A stretch of DNA of 41,970 bases from Dimorphilus gyrociliatus. Lineage: Eukaryota; Annelida; Polychaeta; Dinophilidae. The position numbers were made by a program, and so were the translations under genes. Location: NCBI GenBank assembly GCA_904063045.1, contig CAJFCJ010000101.1:1-41970 (forward strand). Reading direction: 5' to 3'. This document shows positions 1 through 9,111 of this stretch, piece after piece (position 1 is the first letter of the stretch; each line of letters begins with the position of its first letter). The notes under the pieces were generated by a model. That model saw only the letters and a list, made by a program, of their open reading frames with translations. It was not told the origin of the DNA and searched no databases.

Positions 1-567
1 AACCTTTAAACAAATGTTTAAATTAAAACGGTTTATTCGCAATAATAATACTTAAGCAAGTAACAATATGAGAGTTCGATAGCAGAGTAGATAGTTTGTA
101 AAGCAGGTTGCCAAATTACCAAACTGTCTTCAATGTTGAGGAGTAGATGGATGGTTCCAGTGGAGGTTGTTTCCAGATGATTTTCCCAGGTCCTTGGGTC
201 CAGATGGAAGCTGCATGCCAAATGAGAATAATGAGGATTTATATACTTTGAGGTTTGTCTCTGACATCCAATCATCACTTTACAGTTGCCGAAATGTGTA
301 GTTCATATTTATCTTTAGTAACAGGATGTTACAAGGTTCAACATTTAGGAAGGTTAATTGAATTATAACTTGGCCACACCCTAGGCAAGTTAATTAATTA
401 TAACTTGGCCAAACCTTTATTGGTAATTAAAGATGACCTTCAGCTGACTAATCAGACTTATGTTTGGCAATGTTATAGCATTTTCTTGCGTAGGTTTTAA
501 GATGTACATGTATATGTTGCATAAAATAATAGAGTTCAAGCATGTAAAATATAACCAAAGTTGTACA
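1..567 (-). repeat. Element 1 3' LTR, truncated at window start
   Basis: Matches 8539-9111 over its whole visible length. About 62 bases of its U5 end must lie left of the window, judging by the full copy at 8477-9111. Read on the minus strand it starts with TGTACAAC beside the polypurine tract. Differences from the other LTR are nearly all single-base gaps, with about two substitutions. Confidence 0.93.
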
Positions 568-583
568 ACTTCCCCCTTCTTTG
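568..583 (-). other. Polypurine tract of element 1
   Basis: On the minus strand the bases immediately before the 3' LTR read AAAGAAGGGGGAAGT, an uninterrupted purine run except for its last base. This is the expected plus-strand primer of an LTR retroelement, and its position fixes the LTR start at TGTAC. Confidence 0.85.
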
Positions 584-737
584 TGAAGATGAGTCCCTTC
601 ATCTTGATTTAATGAGAATTACAGGTGGTTGTTCTTCTTCATTAGTTTGATGTTGACTAAAGCTACAACTTTGTTTCATTAGTTTTGGGTTTTCAGGAGA
701 GTTATCTGTGCTCTCACTTGGGGTAGCAATTTCTTCT

Positions 738-3015
738 CTTTGTTTTCTTCTTCCAATAATATAGTTGAAATGATGATACATACCATTGACACTACAATAC
801 TCAAACAAATATTTCTATGATAACATAAAGTGTTTTCCCAGGTTTATAGTACAACTATGGAAAAACTTTTTAATTCCAGATAAATTGGGTACAATGCCAT
901 TTTTCTCTGCAACAGTGACATGTTATCATACCTTGCCTGCTTCTGTTCCAGTGAACTGATAACTTGCTTAATTTTTGAGTGCTGGTATGCAATATCCTTC
1001 TTTACCCCATGGTGGAGTAGATCAGCTAATCTGGCAATTTCAATTTTTGGTTCAGAAAGGTGATTGTGGATATGTAACTGCATGGATTTTGCAGACACAG
1101 TGTGAAATCTGCATCCTCTTTCTGAATAATACACATACGTTTTGTCTTTCATTGGTTGGTTTCTTATAGGATTTAATGGGTTGTGAGTTGTTTTGTAGAA
1201 TAACTTGTTAGACTTACACTCATTATAGGTAATCTCTTCAGGATTGACTTGCTGTAAAACATGAGTAACTGGTTCTACTTGGAAAAGCAGGTTGTTCATG
1301 GTGACAAGTAAAAATTGAGAACATTTGTTATTCTTTTTTATCATGCTTAAGTCACAAACTACTTCTGTTGAGGCTATTGGTGAACATTGTTTAATTATAG
1401 CTAATTCTCCCATCTGACTACTGTGCATTCCCAACTCATTTGTTAACACTGTGGTCAATTGAGGATCCAAATTTGCTAGTAATGCCATCATTCTGCTTCT
1501 TTGAACAAATTGATTGCAGAGAAGACTTGACAGCTGTTGGGTAAACTTTTTTAAATTCTTAAAATTTGAATCAATACCATGTAGTAAGGTAGATGTTTGG
1601 GCAGCTTCTCTCATTTCCAATGGGAATTTGTGGTATGGGTTTTTACTTATCTTATGTTTCAGTTTTGCTTCCTTCTTCATCTGCTTTTTAGCCATTCTCA
1701 TGTGTAGAGTAAAATAAATTCCTTCATAGGTAATCTTAAATTCTCTGGCTGGTGGTCCTTTATACCATATGCCCAATGTTGGTAATACCTTCTTTTTGAT
1801 TCTTTTCTCACTGTATACATATTTTGAAATCGTGACAGATTGTCTTGTTGCCCTTGTCCAATTGACTGCTTGCAGCATTTCTTGGATATAATAGTTATCC
1901 AGCTCCCAGTAAGATGGACTAATGGGTTGTTGTAGATGATATATCACAACTTCCTTGAGTGTGCCTTTATTTCTCATTAGTTTATACTTTGTGTTTGTTT
2001 CTCTGTACCATTGGTTAAGACTTGGTAAGGGGTTGTTTCGCTTGTATAGTATAATTTGTTCTTTAACTTTATTGGGATAGTTTAATAGTCGTTTTTCTTC
2101 ATTTTTGCCAATCTTCTGATATTGTAGCAAATTGTATAGGTGTTCCTTGCTTGTTTCCTGTATTAAACTCTGTTCCTCCAGTGGTACTAGTACTTTTGTT
2201 CCAGGACCACCAATTCCATCAATAAACTTATCTTGATAAGGGATGTCCAGAATAGAATACCCTGGACAAGAATAGTGACCAGCAAATTTGATACAACTAA
2301 TTCTGTTGCTAATTTTTATCCATGGTGATTGTTGCCCAAGTGTGTAATTATTCTTGAGGTTTCTAAAGACAATAATTGCCTCTTCTGTCTCACAATAGGA
2401 CTGCCCTGGTAAACAATCTTCCAGGTAGTCCAGATTAGTTGTAATTTTCATATTAGGAGGTTGCCAATATGCTTTGCCAAACTGGATAATTGTGGTGTAT
2501 TCCAGCACCTTGGTCGTTGTTGGCCATGTGTAGGCAGCAGGAAACTGATCTTGGTGGATCCAAGTGTTTCTTTTCACCATTAAAGGTTTTCCTTGAAAAG
2601 ATCATTTGTCTTTTATCATCTGTCTGCATTGATCATGAGTTACTTTGATAACTGAGTTAACAATCCTCCTCTTCTTTGCTCCAAAGAAATAGTAAGTGTA
2701 AAAATTAGTTCTTAGATACACTTGACATTTTACTGCTCTTGTTTCAATTTCTTCCAAGTTCAATTCATAGATATCAGCTGTAATTGTCTTGGTTTCTTGT
2801 GATTCTATATTACAAGTTGGCTCATCTGCTAGATCAAATGCCTGGCTTGGTAGTTGGTTAGAACAAAAGTATAACGGTGGTTTAAATGTTAAGGTAATGT
2901 TTGCACTTGTAACATGGGCACCTTGGTAGGATGGTTTTGGGACTGTTATTGAGTGGATGCAGCCACAGATCACCATTACAGTCATCACTAGTGGAAGCCA
3001 CAACATCTGTTTCAT
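738..3015 (-). pseudogene. env: Element 1 envelope-like glycoprotein (broken by in-frame stops)
   Basis: Envelope-like gene at the 3' end of the element, in the same reading frame as the preceding integrase/protease ORF. A hydrophobic stretch just after the Met at 3015 looks like a signal peptide. A cysteine-rich ectodomain with several N-glycosylation sequons (such as NIT and NYT) follows. The same protein is recognisable in element 2, with a shared SCP-Y block, a GGPG(T)-VLVP block and an FFGAKK block. A TGA at 2602-2604 splits the frame in two (2605-3015 and 844-2580) with no frame change. A TAA at 844-846 then precedes a hydrophobic segment (about 740-800) that would be the membrane anchor. 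I could not assign the glycoprotein to a known fusion-protein class: no baculovirus-F furin/fusion-peptide pattern was seen. The product would act at the particle surface; this copy is non-functional as written. Confidence 0.75.
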
Positions 3016-3069
3016 GTTAGCTCTTCCTGTGTTGGCTATAGTTGAATGGTTGAAAATTTTGTGTTGTTG

Positions 3070-4080
3070 TTCCACTCTGATAGTTATTCCATCTTCTAAC
3101 TCTATATATTGTGGTTCCACTTCTTGTTGGGAATCTAATTGTTCAGAGATGATTTTAGTCTCATCTAAAAATATGACTGACTCATTGTCTGTGTCACTTG
3201 TATTTTCTTTCTCATCTTGGGATGAATCTACCACTATGAGGGACTCATTATCTGAATGGGTTATGTCAATAATTTCACCTTCAATAATTATTGACTCATT
3301 ATCCGAATGGGTTATATCAATAATTTCACTTTCAATAATTATTGACTCATCGTCTGAACTAGATATTTCATCTTCTCTATCAGAGATAATGTTTGCCTCT
3401 GAATCTGTATTTTGATCCAGTTCATTATTTGTTTCTGTGTCATCACTTTCAGATGAGCTTGAAGGTTCATTGAGACTGTAATTACTGTCTGTTTTGAAAG
3501 TATTGCTTGTGTCATAACCAGTATCAGAATTAGTAACTTCCATCTCTGAGTCATCACTATCTGAACTTTCTGATGAAGAGTCATGCTGTCCCATCATGGC
3601 TATAGTGACTTTGTTTAGTTGAGGTTGCCTTATTCTTTCAGCCAGGTTCCCTTTCCTTCTATCAAATTTGAGAGAACACTGTTTAGCTTCAAAATTGAGG
3701 TTTGCTCCCACAGTTTGTAGGAAATCACAACCAAGTATTATTGCTATGTCTAGATTTTCCATAACTATAAATTCTTGTTCCATACTTTCTCCAGCAAATT
3801 GGATATTCAGCTTTACGCTTCCTTTTTGCTTTAAAGCTTTCCCATCAGCTGAAGTTATAATTGGTAAGCCAATTGTTTCTTTATCCATAATTGTAACATC
3901 CATTAACTTGATTTCTTTTTCAGTAATAAAGGATCTCAATGCTCCTGTGTCACACAAGGCGATGACTTCTTGGCCTTTTTGATTCTTCAAACGGAATTGG
4001 AAGTCATTTCTTCCTTCTACCTGAGAAAGATATTGGAGGTGTGTTATTTCCTTCTCCACAAGGTGAAAGATTGTTGTTGC
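3070..4080 (-). CDS. Element 1 second retropepsin plus acidic SIM-like repeat domain (cassette between IN and env)
   Basis: Residues about 448-785 of the 940-residue ORF 2602-5424. The first half is a retroviral-type aspartic protease: the active-site triplet is CDTGA (Asp at 3949-3951), and the second conserved block is ILGCDFL. The second half is a Ser/Asp/Glu-rich domain with repeats that match SUMO-interacting motifs: a run of Ile/Val followed by acidic and Ser residues, e.g. IIDITHSDNES twice and LIVVDSSQDE. Two units repeat exactly every 51 bp (starts 3242, 3293, 3344 on the plus strand). The whole cassette is collinear with 26592-27750 of element 2, where it lies upstream of RT. Element 1 already has an ordinary protease upstream of its own RT, so this is a second, more distant protease. 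Its placement between integrase and envelope is unusual for Ty3/Gypsy. Confidence 0.85.
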
Positions 4081-5545
4081 TTCTTTCCCTGTTTCCAACT
4101 TATTAGATTCATTGGCTAGTCTTAATCTGCTACCATGTACCAACTTGCATGTATTATCATCCATTTGTATTTCATATATCCACTTTTGATGATTGACTTT
4201 TGTTATTCGGTATGGGCCTAACCATTTTAAAGAAGGGATTTTTGTTATTGCAATTCTTGCAGCATCATTTCTTAAGAATACTTCATCATCAACCTCAAAA
4301 TATTTTGGAAGATTGAGATTTCTATTCTTTCTTTCCCTATATTGTTCTTTTGCCATGATGGATTTACAGAAGGCTGTAGCTCTTAACTGTACTAATTGCT
4401 GCTGGTGATTGAATACAAATAGTACATTTGTTTCAGGAGAGGTAGTATGCATTGTTACATCAATCAGTGTTCTTGTGCTGGTGCCAAAAAGAAGTTCCTG
4501 GGGTGGTAGTCTTGTACTTCCTACAGGTGATTGATTCAAAAATGCTTGAATCAAGGGTAGGTTTGCAACCCAGTTATGCTGATTTTCTTCCACCACTAAT
4601 TTATTGATTTCCTTCCTCACTTCTCTATTTCTTCGTTCAACTAGTCCATTGCTCTGGCTTCTATAAGCTGTTGTTTGGATTTTCTCAATACCTAATACCT
4701 TCATAAACTCTTTAAAAGCTTTACCAACAAAGTTTCTTCCTTGATCTGTCAACATTTGTTTTGGAATTCCAAAAATGGGAAAAAATCTGTTGAAAAGAAG
4801 GTTTGCAATTTCTTTACTGGTTTGCTGTTTGAGTGCATATAAAACTGTGTATCTACTGAAATGATCCACTATCACAAGTATGAATCTGTATGACTTAACC
4901 ATGGGTAAGGGTCCCATTATATCCATGGCTACCAACTCCATTGGTGATGCAGGGTGAAAGGTTTCTACCAAAGGGTATACTCTACTCCTACCATTCATTT
5001 GTTCACACAAAGTGCAATCCTTTATTGAATTCTCAATCATAATCTTTAATTTTGGGTGCCAAAAGGTCTTTGTAATTATTTGTAATGTCATTCTGGGTCC
5101 ATGGTGATTGTGAATTTTATTTTTATGGAATTTAGGGAGCAGAGTTAGCATCAAATGGTCAGGTAAAACCAGAATGTTTCTTTCTTCAAGGATAATCCAG
5201 ATCATTTCCTTGTGAACAAACATCTCCATTATGAAAGGTGTAAAAGTTCCAAAATAAGGAATAGGTAGCTGACCATCCAATGTTAAATATTCTTTAATTG
5301 ATTTTAAATTCACATCTTTTTCTTGCTCTGACTGTAAGTCAACAGAAGACAAATCAATTTTCTCTTCACTGTTATCACTGGTAGCTACAAAAGTTAACTC
5401 TGGTGTATGTTCATACTGTTCCATTTTAACTGAAATAGAGGGAGAATTCTCCTTTTTGATCTTTCCATGAATTAGCTCTTCAAATGTTACTTTCCTTGGG
5501 GGTGTATATTCTTCTAATCTTGTTAATGCATCTGCTCTATTTTTT
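4081..5545 (-). CDS. Element 1 integrase (fused in frame to the downstream cassette and env)
   Basis: Integrase inserts the element's cDNA into the host chromosome. The frame is open from about 5545; the first Met is at 5424. A zinc-binding region (His-rich HNHHG, then FWHPK and CTLC) precedes the catalytic core: Asp in AMDIMG (residue 168 of the ORF), Asp in LTDQGRNF (227) and Glu in LVERR (263). The last two are separated by exactly 35 residues, as in D,D-35-E integrases. A C-terminal GPY-type block (WLGPYRI) follows. No chromodomain was seen. It is separated from RNase H by a 1-base frame change near 5545, in the segment encoding the end of RNase H. Downstream it continues without a stop into the second protease, the acidic domain and the env signal peptide, ending at the TGA at 2602. 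Confidence 0.93.
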
Positions 5546-7379
5546 GTCCTGTCACATAGTTAATTGTAAATTTTAAATCCATTAAAGCCATGACCCATTT
5601 TGCTGTGCTGACATTCAATTTGTTTTGCTTAAATGTTTGTACTAGACTCTGATGGTCAGTATATAAAAAGAATGGCTTGTCTTGAAGGTAATGTAAAAAT
5701 TTCTTTACAACCCAGTAAACACCAAATGCTTCCTTTTGATAGGCTGCATATTTCATTTGATTATTGTTGAATTGTTTTGAAGCGTAGGCAATGGGTTTCA
5801 TTGTTTTCTTCCCATTCTCATCTACATAAACTTGTTCAAGAACTCCTCCTACAGCTACATTCGATGCATCTGTTGTTAAGTGAAAATCTTTAGCAAAATC
5901 AGGTAGTTGTAATACAGGAGGGTTAACTACTGCATCTCTCAACTTGAAAAATGATTGCTTGGCTTCCTCAGTCCATTGCAATTTATCCTTTTTCCCATGT
6001 AGTTTCATTAACATATACAGAGGTTTAGCTACTCTTGCAAAATCTTGTATAAATTTTCTGTAATAGCCACAAAATGCAACAAAGCTTAGTAGTGAATTTG
6101 CAAACACTGGTGGCTGTAAATTATATAATTTATCTGTCTTGGACTTATCTGTTTCAATCCCCTTTTCTGATACAATGTGTCCCAAGAATTGAACTTGTTC
6201 TTTCAAAAACACACATTTACTTAGTTTAATCTTAAAATTGTACTTTTGAATCTGTTGAAGAATGGTCTCCAATGCTTCCCAATGTTGGTCCAGCGACTTG
6301 GTAAATATTATTATGTCATCAAGGTAGTTTAGGCACAAATGCTTTACATCCTTTAGCACAAATGAATTCATTACATAACTAAAATGAGGAGGGGCATTGG
6401 TTAATCCAAAAGGCATCTTAATAAATTCAAACAAGCCAAAAGGTGTAATAAATGCTGTTTTAGACCTATCTTCTTTCTTGATGTTAATGTGGTGGTATGC
6501 ACTTGTCAAATCCATTGTAGAAAAGAATTTATTTCCTCCTCCCAAATGGTCAAAAAGATCATCTTGATTTGGCAGTGGATACTTGTTTTTAACTGTCATT
6601 TTGTTTAGTTTTCTATAATCTACACACATTCGTAGACTACCTTCCTTCTTTCTTACGAAAACAATTGGTGAAGCCCAATTGCTCTTGCTTGGTTGAATAA
6701 CTTTGCTTTTTACCAATTCAGCTATCTGTTGCTTACATTCTTCTTGTTTTTGAGGAGGCATTCTATATGGCCTTTGTCTATATGGTGTTGAACCTGGTTC
6801 AAGAGTTATTTCCAAGGGTGGTACCTCTGGATTGCCAATATCAAATCTGTCTTCTGCAATAGTTTCTTTATATTTTGCCAGAATTTGGGTAACTTTGTTC
6901 TTCATCTTGGGATTTTCTTGTTCAATTGTTGTCTGAAGGGTATGTATTTGACTCTCATTCTTTTTCATAATAAGAGGAACTGGGTAAAATCCTTTGAAAG
7001 ATAAGTGTTGTGTTCCAACAGGGTAATTCTTTTCTGTACCTGGCTGGAGTATAATCTGTCTCTTGCCAAAGTCAAGGGTAGCTCCATTTTGTTGTAGAAA
7101 GTCACACCCAATAATACATTGTTGTGTAATGATTTTGTTGATCAGAAAGCGTTGTTTAATAATCTTTCTATTAAAATAAAGTCTGAGAATGATTTCTCCA
7201 CATATCTCAATGCTATTTCCTGAAGCATCTCTAGCATTTTTCACAGTTTGTTCTGGGAAGGATGCTTTTCCTTGAACTTGTCTTAATACCTTTTTTGAAA
7301 TGAAAGATCTGTCACTACCAGAGTCTATCAAGGCATCAAACTTAAAACCAGTATTAGTTTCAAATTGTCCAATAAATGT
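5523..7379 (-). CDS. pol: Element 1 protease, reverse transcriptase and RNase H
   Basis: Residues about 232-849 of the ORF 5523-8072. In order: retropepsin with IDSGSD (Asp at residue 250) and IIGCDFL; reverse transcriptase with the first catalytic Asp in TMDLTSAYHH (521) and the YLDD box (583-586); thumb/connection; RNase H with Asp in LTTDASN (735), Glu in QKEAF (781) and Asp in YTDHQ (806). These convert element RNA to DNA inside the particle. The ORF ends prematurely in the last strand of RNase H: the other frame carries the expected RxxNRAD continuation, so a single-base indel at about 5536-5550 splits RNase H from integrase. The neighbouring 6-A run makes a slippage or sequencing error plausible. 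Confidence 0.95.
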   Translation of the reverse strand, partial: TFIGQFETNTGFKFDALIDSGSDRSFISKKVLRQVQGKASFPEQTVKNARDASGNSIEICGEIILRLYFNRKIIKQRFLINKIITQQCIIGCDFLQQNGATLDFGKRQIILQPGTEKNYPVGTQHLSFKGFYPVPLIMKKNESQIHTLQTTIEQENPKMKNKVTQILAKYKETIAEDRFDIGNPEVPPLEITLEPGSTPYRQRPYRMPPQKQEECKQQIAELVKSKVIQPSKSNWASPIVFVRKKEGSLRMCVDYRKLNKMTVKNKYPLPNQDDLFDHLGGGNKFFSTMDLTSAYHHINIKKEDRSKTAFITPFGLFEFIKMPFGLTNAPPHFSYVMNSFVLKDVKHLCLNYLDDIIIFTKSLDQHWEALETILQQIQKYNFKIKLSKCVFLKEQVQFLGHIVSEKGIETDKSKTDKLYNLQPPVFANSLLSFVAFCGYYRKFIQDFARVAKPLYMLMKLHGKKDKLQWTEEAKQSFFKLRDAVVNPPVLQLPDFAKDFHLTTDASNVAVGGVLEQVYVDENGKKTMKPIAYASKQFNNNQMKYAAYQKEAFGVYWVVKKFLHYLQDKPFFLYTDHQSLVQTFKQNKLNVSTAKWVMALMDLKFTINYVTGQKIEQMH

Positions 7380-8416
7380 TGAGGCATTTCGCTCAGATTG
7401 TTTGCTTTGTAACAGCTGACAAGTGGATTCGTCACTATCTGAAAAACAGAGAATATCTTGAACTTCGTCGTTTTCTGACATGCTTTCATTGTCTAATGTT
7501 TCTAATTTTTGTAGCTTAGGTTCCTCTTTCAGTATCGTCTTTGCTGGTTGATTTTTCTTATAATACCTATTTGTTGTAGTTGGTGCATACTTTTGGACTT
7601 TTTGGCTTGAAAACTTTTCTTTAGTAGCATTTTTGTTGTCAGGTACATGCTTTCTATTCCAGAAATTTGGGGTTTCTGTAGAAGCATCTTTTCTGATTAC
7701 CTGGGTCTTTTTGGTCTCTTTTCTTTGTTGAGTTTCCAATTTTGACACCATTGTGATCGGTTTTCTTTGAGTTAGTTTTAATGAAGTTTCTGCTTGCTTA
7801 GCAGCCTCATATAGTTCTGCCAATGTTTGACATTTAGGATGTAAGGTGTACACTAAATGTAGAATATCCTGTTGTAATCCTCTTTGTAAAACTTCCATCA
7901 GTTTTATTTCTTTCATAGTTGCAAGCAATTGTGGTTCCATTGGGCTTTCCATATTTCCTCCACAGTAGGCTCTCCATCCAGAGCCAACACCAAATCCTTT
8001 GCAGGACCAGTTAAATAATCTAAAAGATTTGCTTTCACAACATCTTCTCCTATCCAACCATAAGCATAACATGCCTGATTAAAGTCTTCTTTGAATTTTG
8101 AACACTCCTTGCTTCCATCATACAACTTGAGAATAGTTCTTTGAGGGCGGTCCCAAGCAGCCCTTAATGCTTGAATTACTGTTGTGATATCAACATTTGG
8201 GTTCTGTGCTGGGTGATGTGTTCCATCTCCATGATCTGTTGGAATTGTGATTCGATTTCTTTTCATTTCACTCACCAATCTGTCATAGTCTTCAATTAGT
8301 CTTTGTTGCCTTTCTGACATTCCTGCTGGCTGAATTGTAATTGTTGGAGTTGCTGGGGTTGAAGGGTTAGAGTCTGTAACTGCCCCAGTGGCGTTTCCAT
8401 TTCCTTCTTCTGCCAT
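7368..8416 (-). pseudogene. gag: Element 1 Gag (frameshifted)
   Basis: Structural protein of the element particle. The first Met is at 8416 (MAEEGNG), about 60 bases after the LTR, and the open frame extends without ATG back through the PBS into the LTR. The N-terminal part is Thr/Pro-rich with PTITIQ, then a capsid-like helical region (FKEDFNQACYAYGW, LTGPAKDLVL). The frame stops at about 7913, but the capsid C-terminus (ATMKEIKLMEVLQRG to LYEAAKQAE) continues in the next frame. So a 1-base indel lies near 7920-7960, inside the capsid and not at a gag-pol border. A basic Lys/Gln-rich tail follows. No CCHC zinc knuckle is visible. The tail runs in frame into the protease. Confidence 0.8.
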
Positions 8417-8456
8417 ATTTACTTTCTCAAAACTTTTGAATAAACCAAAAGAATAT

Positions 8457-8474
8457 CCTGTCGACTGCGCCAAA
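8457..8474 (-). other. Primer-binding-site-like sequence of element 1
   Basis: Two to three bases inside the 5' LTR the minus strand reads TTTGGCGCAGTCGACAGG. It starts with the TGG expected of a tRNA-3'-end complement. Element 3 has a matching TGGAGCAGTTGACAG at the same distance from its LTR, which supports function. I cannot name the tRNA; the sequence also looks like a tRNA D-arm (GCGCAGT). Confidence 0.6.
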
Positions 8475-8476
8475 TT

Positions 8477-9111
8477 TGTACTGCTCTTGCTGGCAAAATC
8501 TATGCGTTTGCAAGTTATAACAATACTGGTTCTACTCGAACCTTTAAACAAATGTTTAAATTAAAACGGTTTATTCGCAATAATAATACTTAAGCAAGTA
8601 ACAATATGAGAGTTCGATAGCAGAGTAGATAGTTTGTAAAAGCAGGTTGCCAAATTACCAAACTGTCTTCTAATGTTGAGGAGTAGATGGATGGTTCCAG
8701 TGGAGGTTGTTTCCAGATGATTTTCCCAGGTCCTTGGGTCCAGATGGAAGCTGCATGCCAAATGAGAATAATGAGAATTTATATACTTTGAGGTTTGTCT
8801 CTGACATCCAATCATCACTTTACAGTTGCCGAAATGTGTAGTTCATATTTATCTTTAGTAACAGGATGTTACAAGGTTCAACATTTAGGAAGGTTAATTG
8901 AATTATAACTTGGCCACACCCTAGGCAAGTTAATTAAATTATAACTTGGCCAAACCTTTGTTGGTAATTAAAGATGAGCCTTCAAGCTGACTAATCAGAC
9001 TTATGTTTGGCCAATGTTATAGCATTTTCTTGCGTAGGTTTTAAGATGTACATGTATATGTTGCATAAAATAATAGAGTTCAAGCATGTAAAATATAACC
9101 AAAGTTGTACA
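8477..9111 (-). repeat. Element 1 5' LTR, full length (635 bp)
   Basis: The plus strand begins TGTAC and ends GTACA, giving TG...CA ends within a 5-bp inverted repeat. On the minus strand a TATA box (GTATATAAAT) lies at about 8778-8787 and an AATAAA poly(A) signal at about 8568-8573. That gives U3 from 9111 to about 8750, R to about 8550 and U5 to 8477. Its outer edge interrupts the host gene at codon 660. Confidence 0.93.

Larger units (their letters stand above)
1..9111 (-). mobile_element. Element 1: Ty3/Gypsy LTR retroelement with env (left LTR cut by window edge)
   Basis: A near-complete LTR retroelement read on the minus strand. Direct repeats at 1-567 and 8477-9111 flank one internal region with, in element order, gag, aspartic protease, reverse transcriptase, RNase H, integrase, a second aspartic protease plus acidic repeat domain, and an envelope-like glycoprotein. 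A polypurine tract (568-583) and a PBS-like site (8457-8474) sit where expected. The integrase after RNase H places it in Ty3/Gypsy (Metaviridae). In the visible LTR overlap I count about two substitutions and several 1-base indels, so the insertion is young. The coding frame carries two frameshifts (near 7940 and 5545) and at least two in-frame stops in env. It is inserted in a host gene whose coding sequence stops at 9112. The left flank, needed to confirm a target duplication, is outside the window. Confidence 0.95.

Noticed and set aside
2957-3982. Plus-strand ORFs opposite the second protease and SIM domain
   Set aside because: Shadow frames of the minus-strand domain, Ser/Ile-rich because of the repeats on the other strand.
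5536-5550. Programmed frameshift at the A6 run between RNase H and integrase
   Set aside because: Element 2 reads through the same place in one frame and no known element shifts inside RNase H; an indel in a homopolymer is likelier.
7900-7960. Programmed gag-pol frameshift in element 1
   Set aside because: The frame change lies inside the capsid region, not at the gag-pro border. The later gag-pro joint is in frame, so a simple indel fits better.
8440-8480. A tRNA gene suggested by the A-box-like TGGCGCAGT
   Set aside because: No B box, anticodon arm or acceptor stem nearby; it is the PBS of the retroelement.
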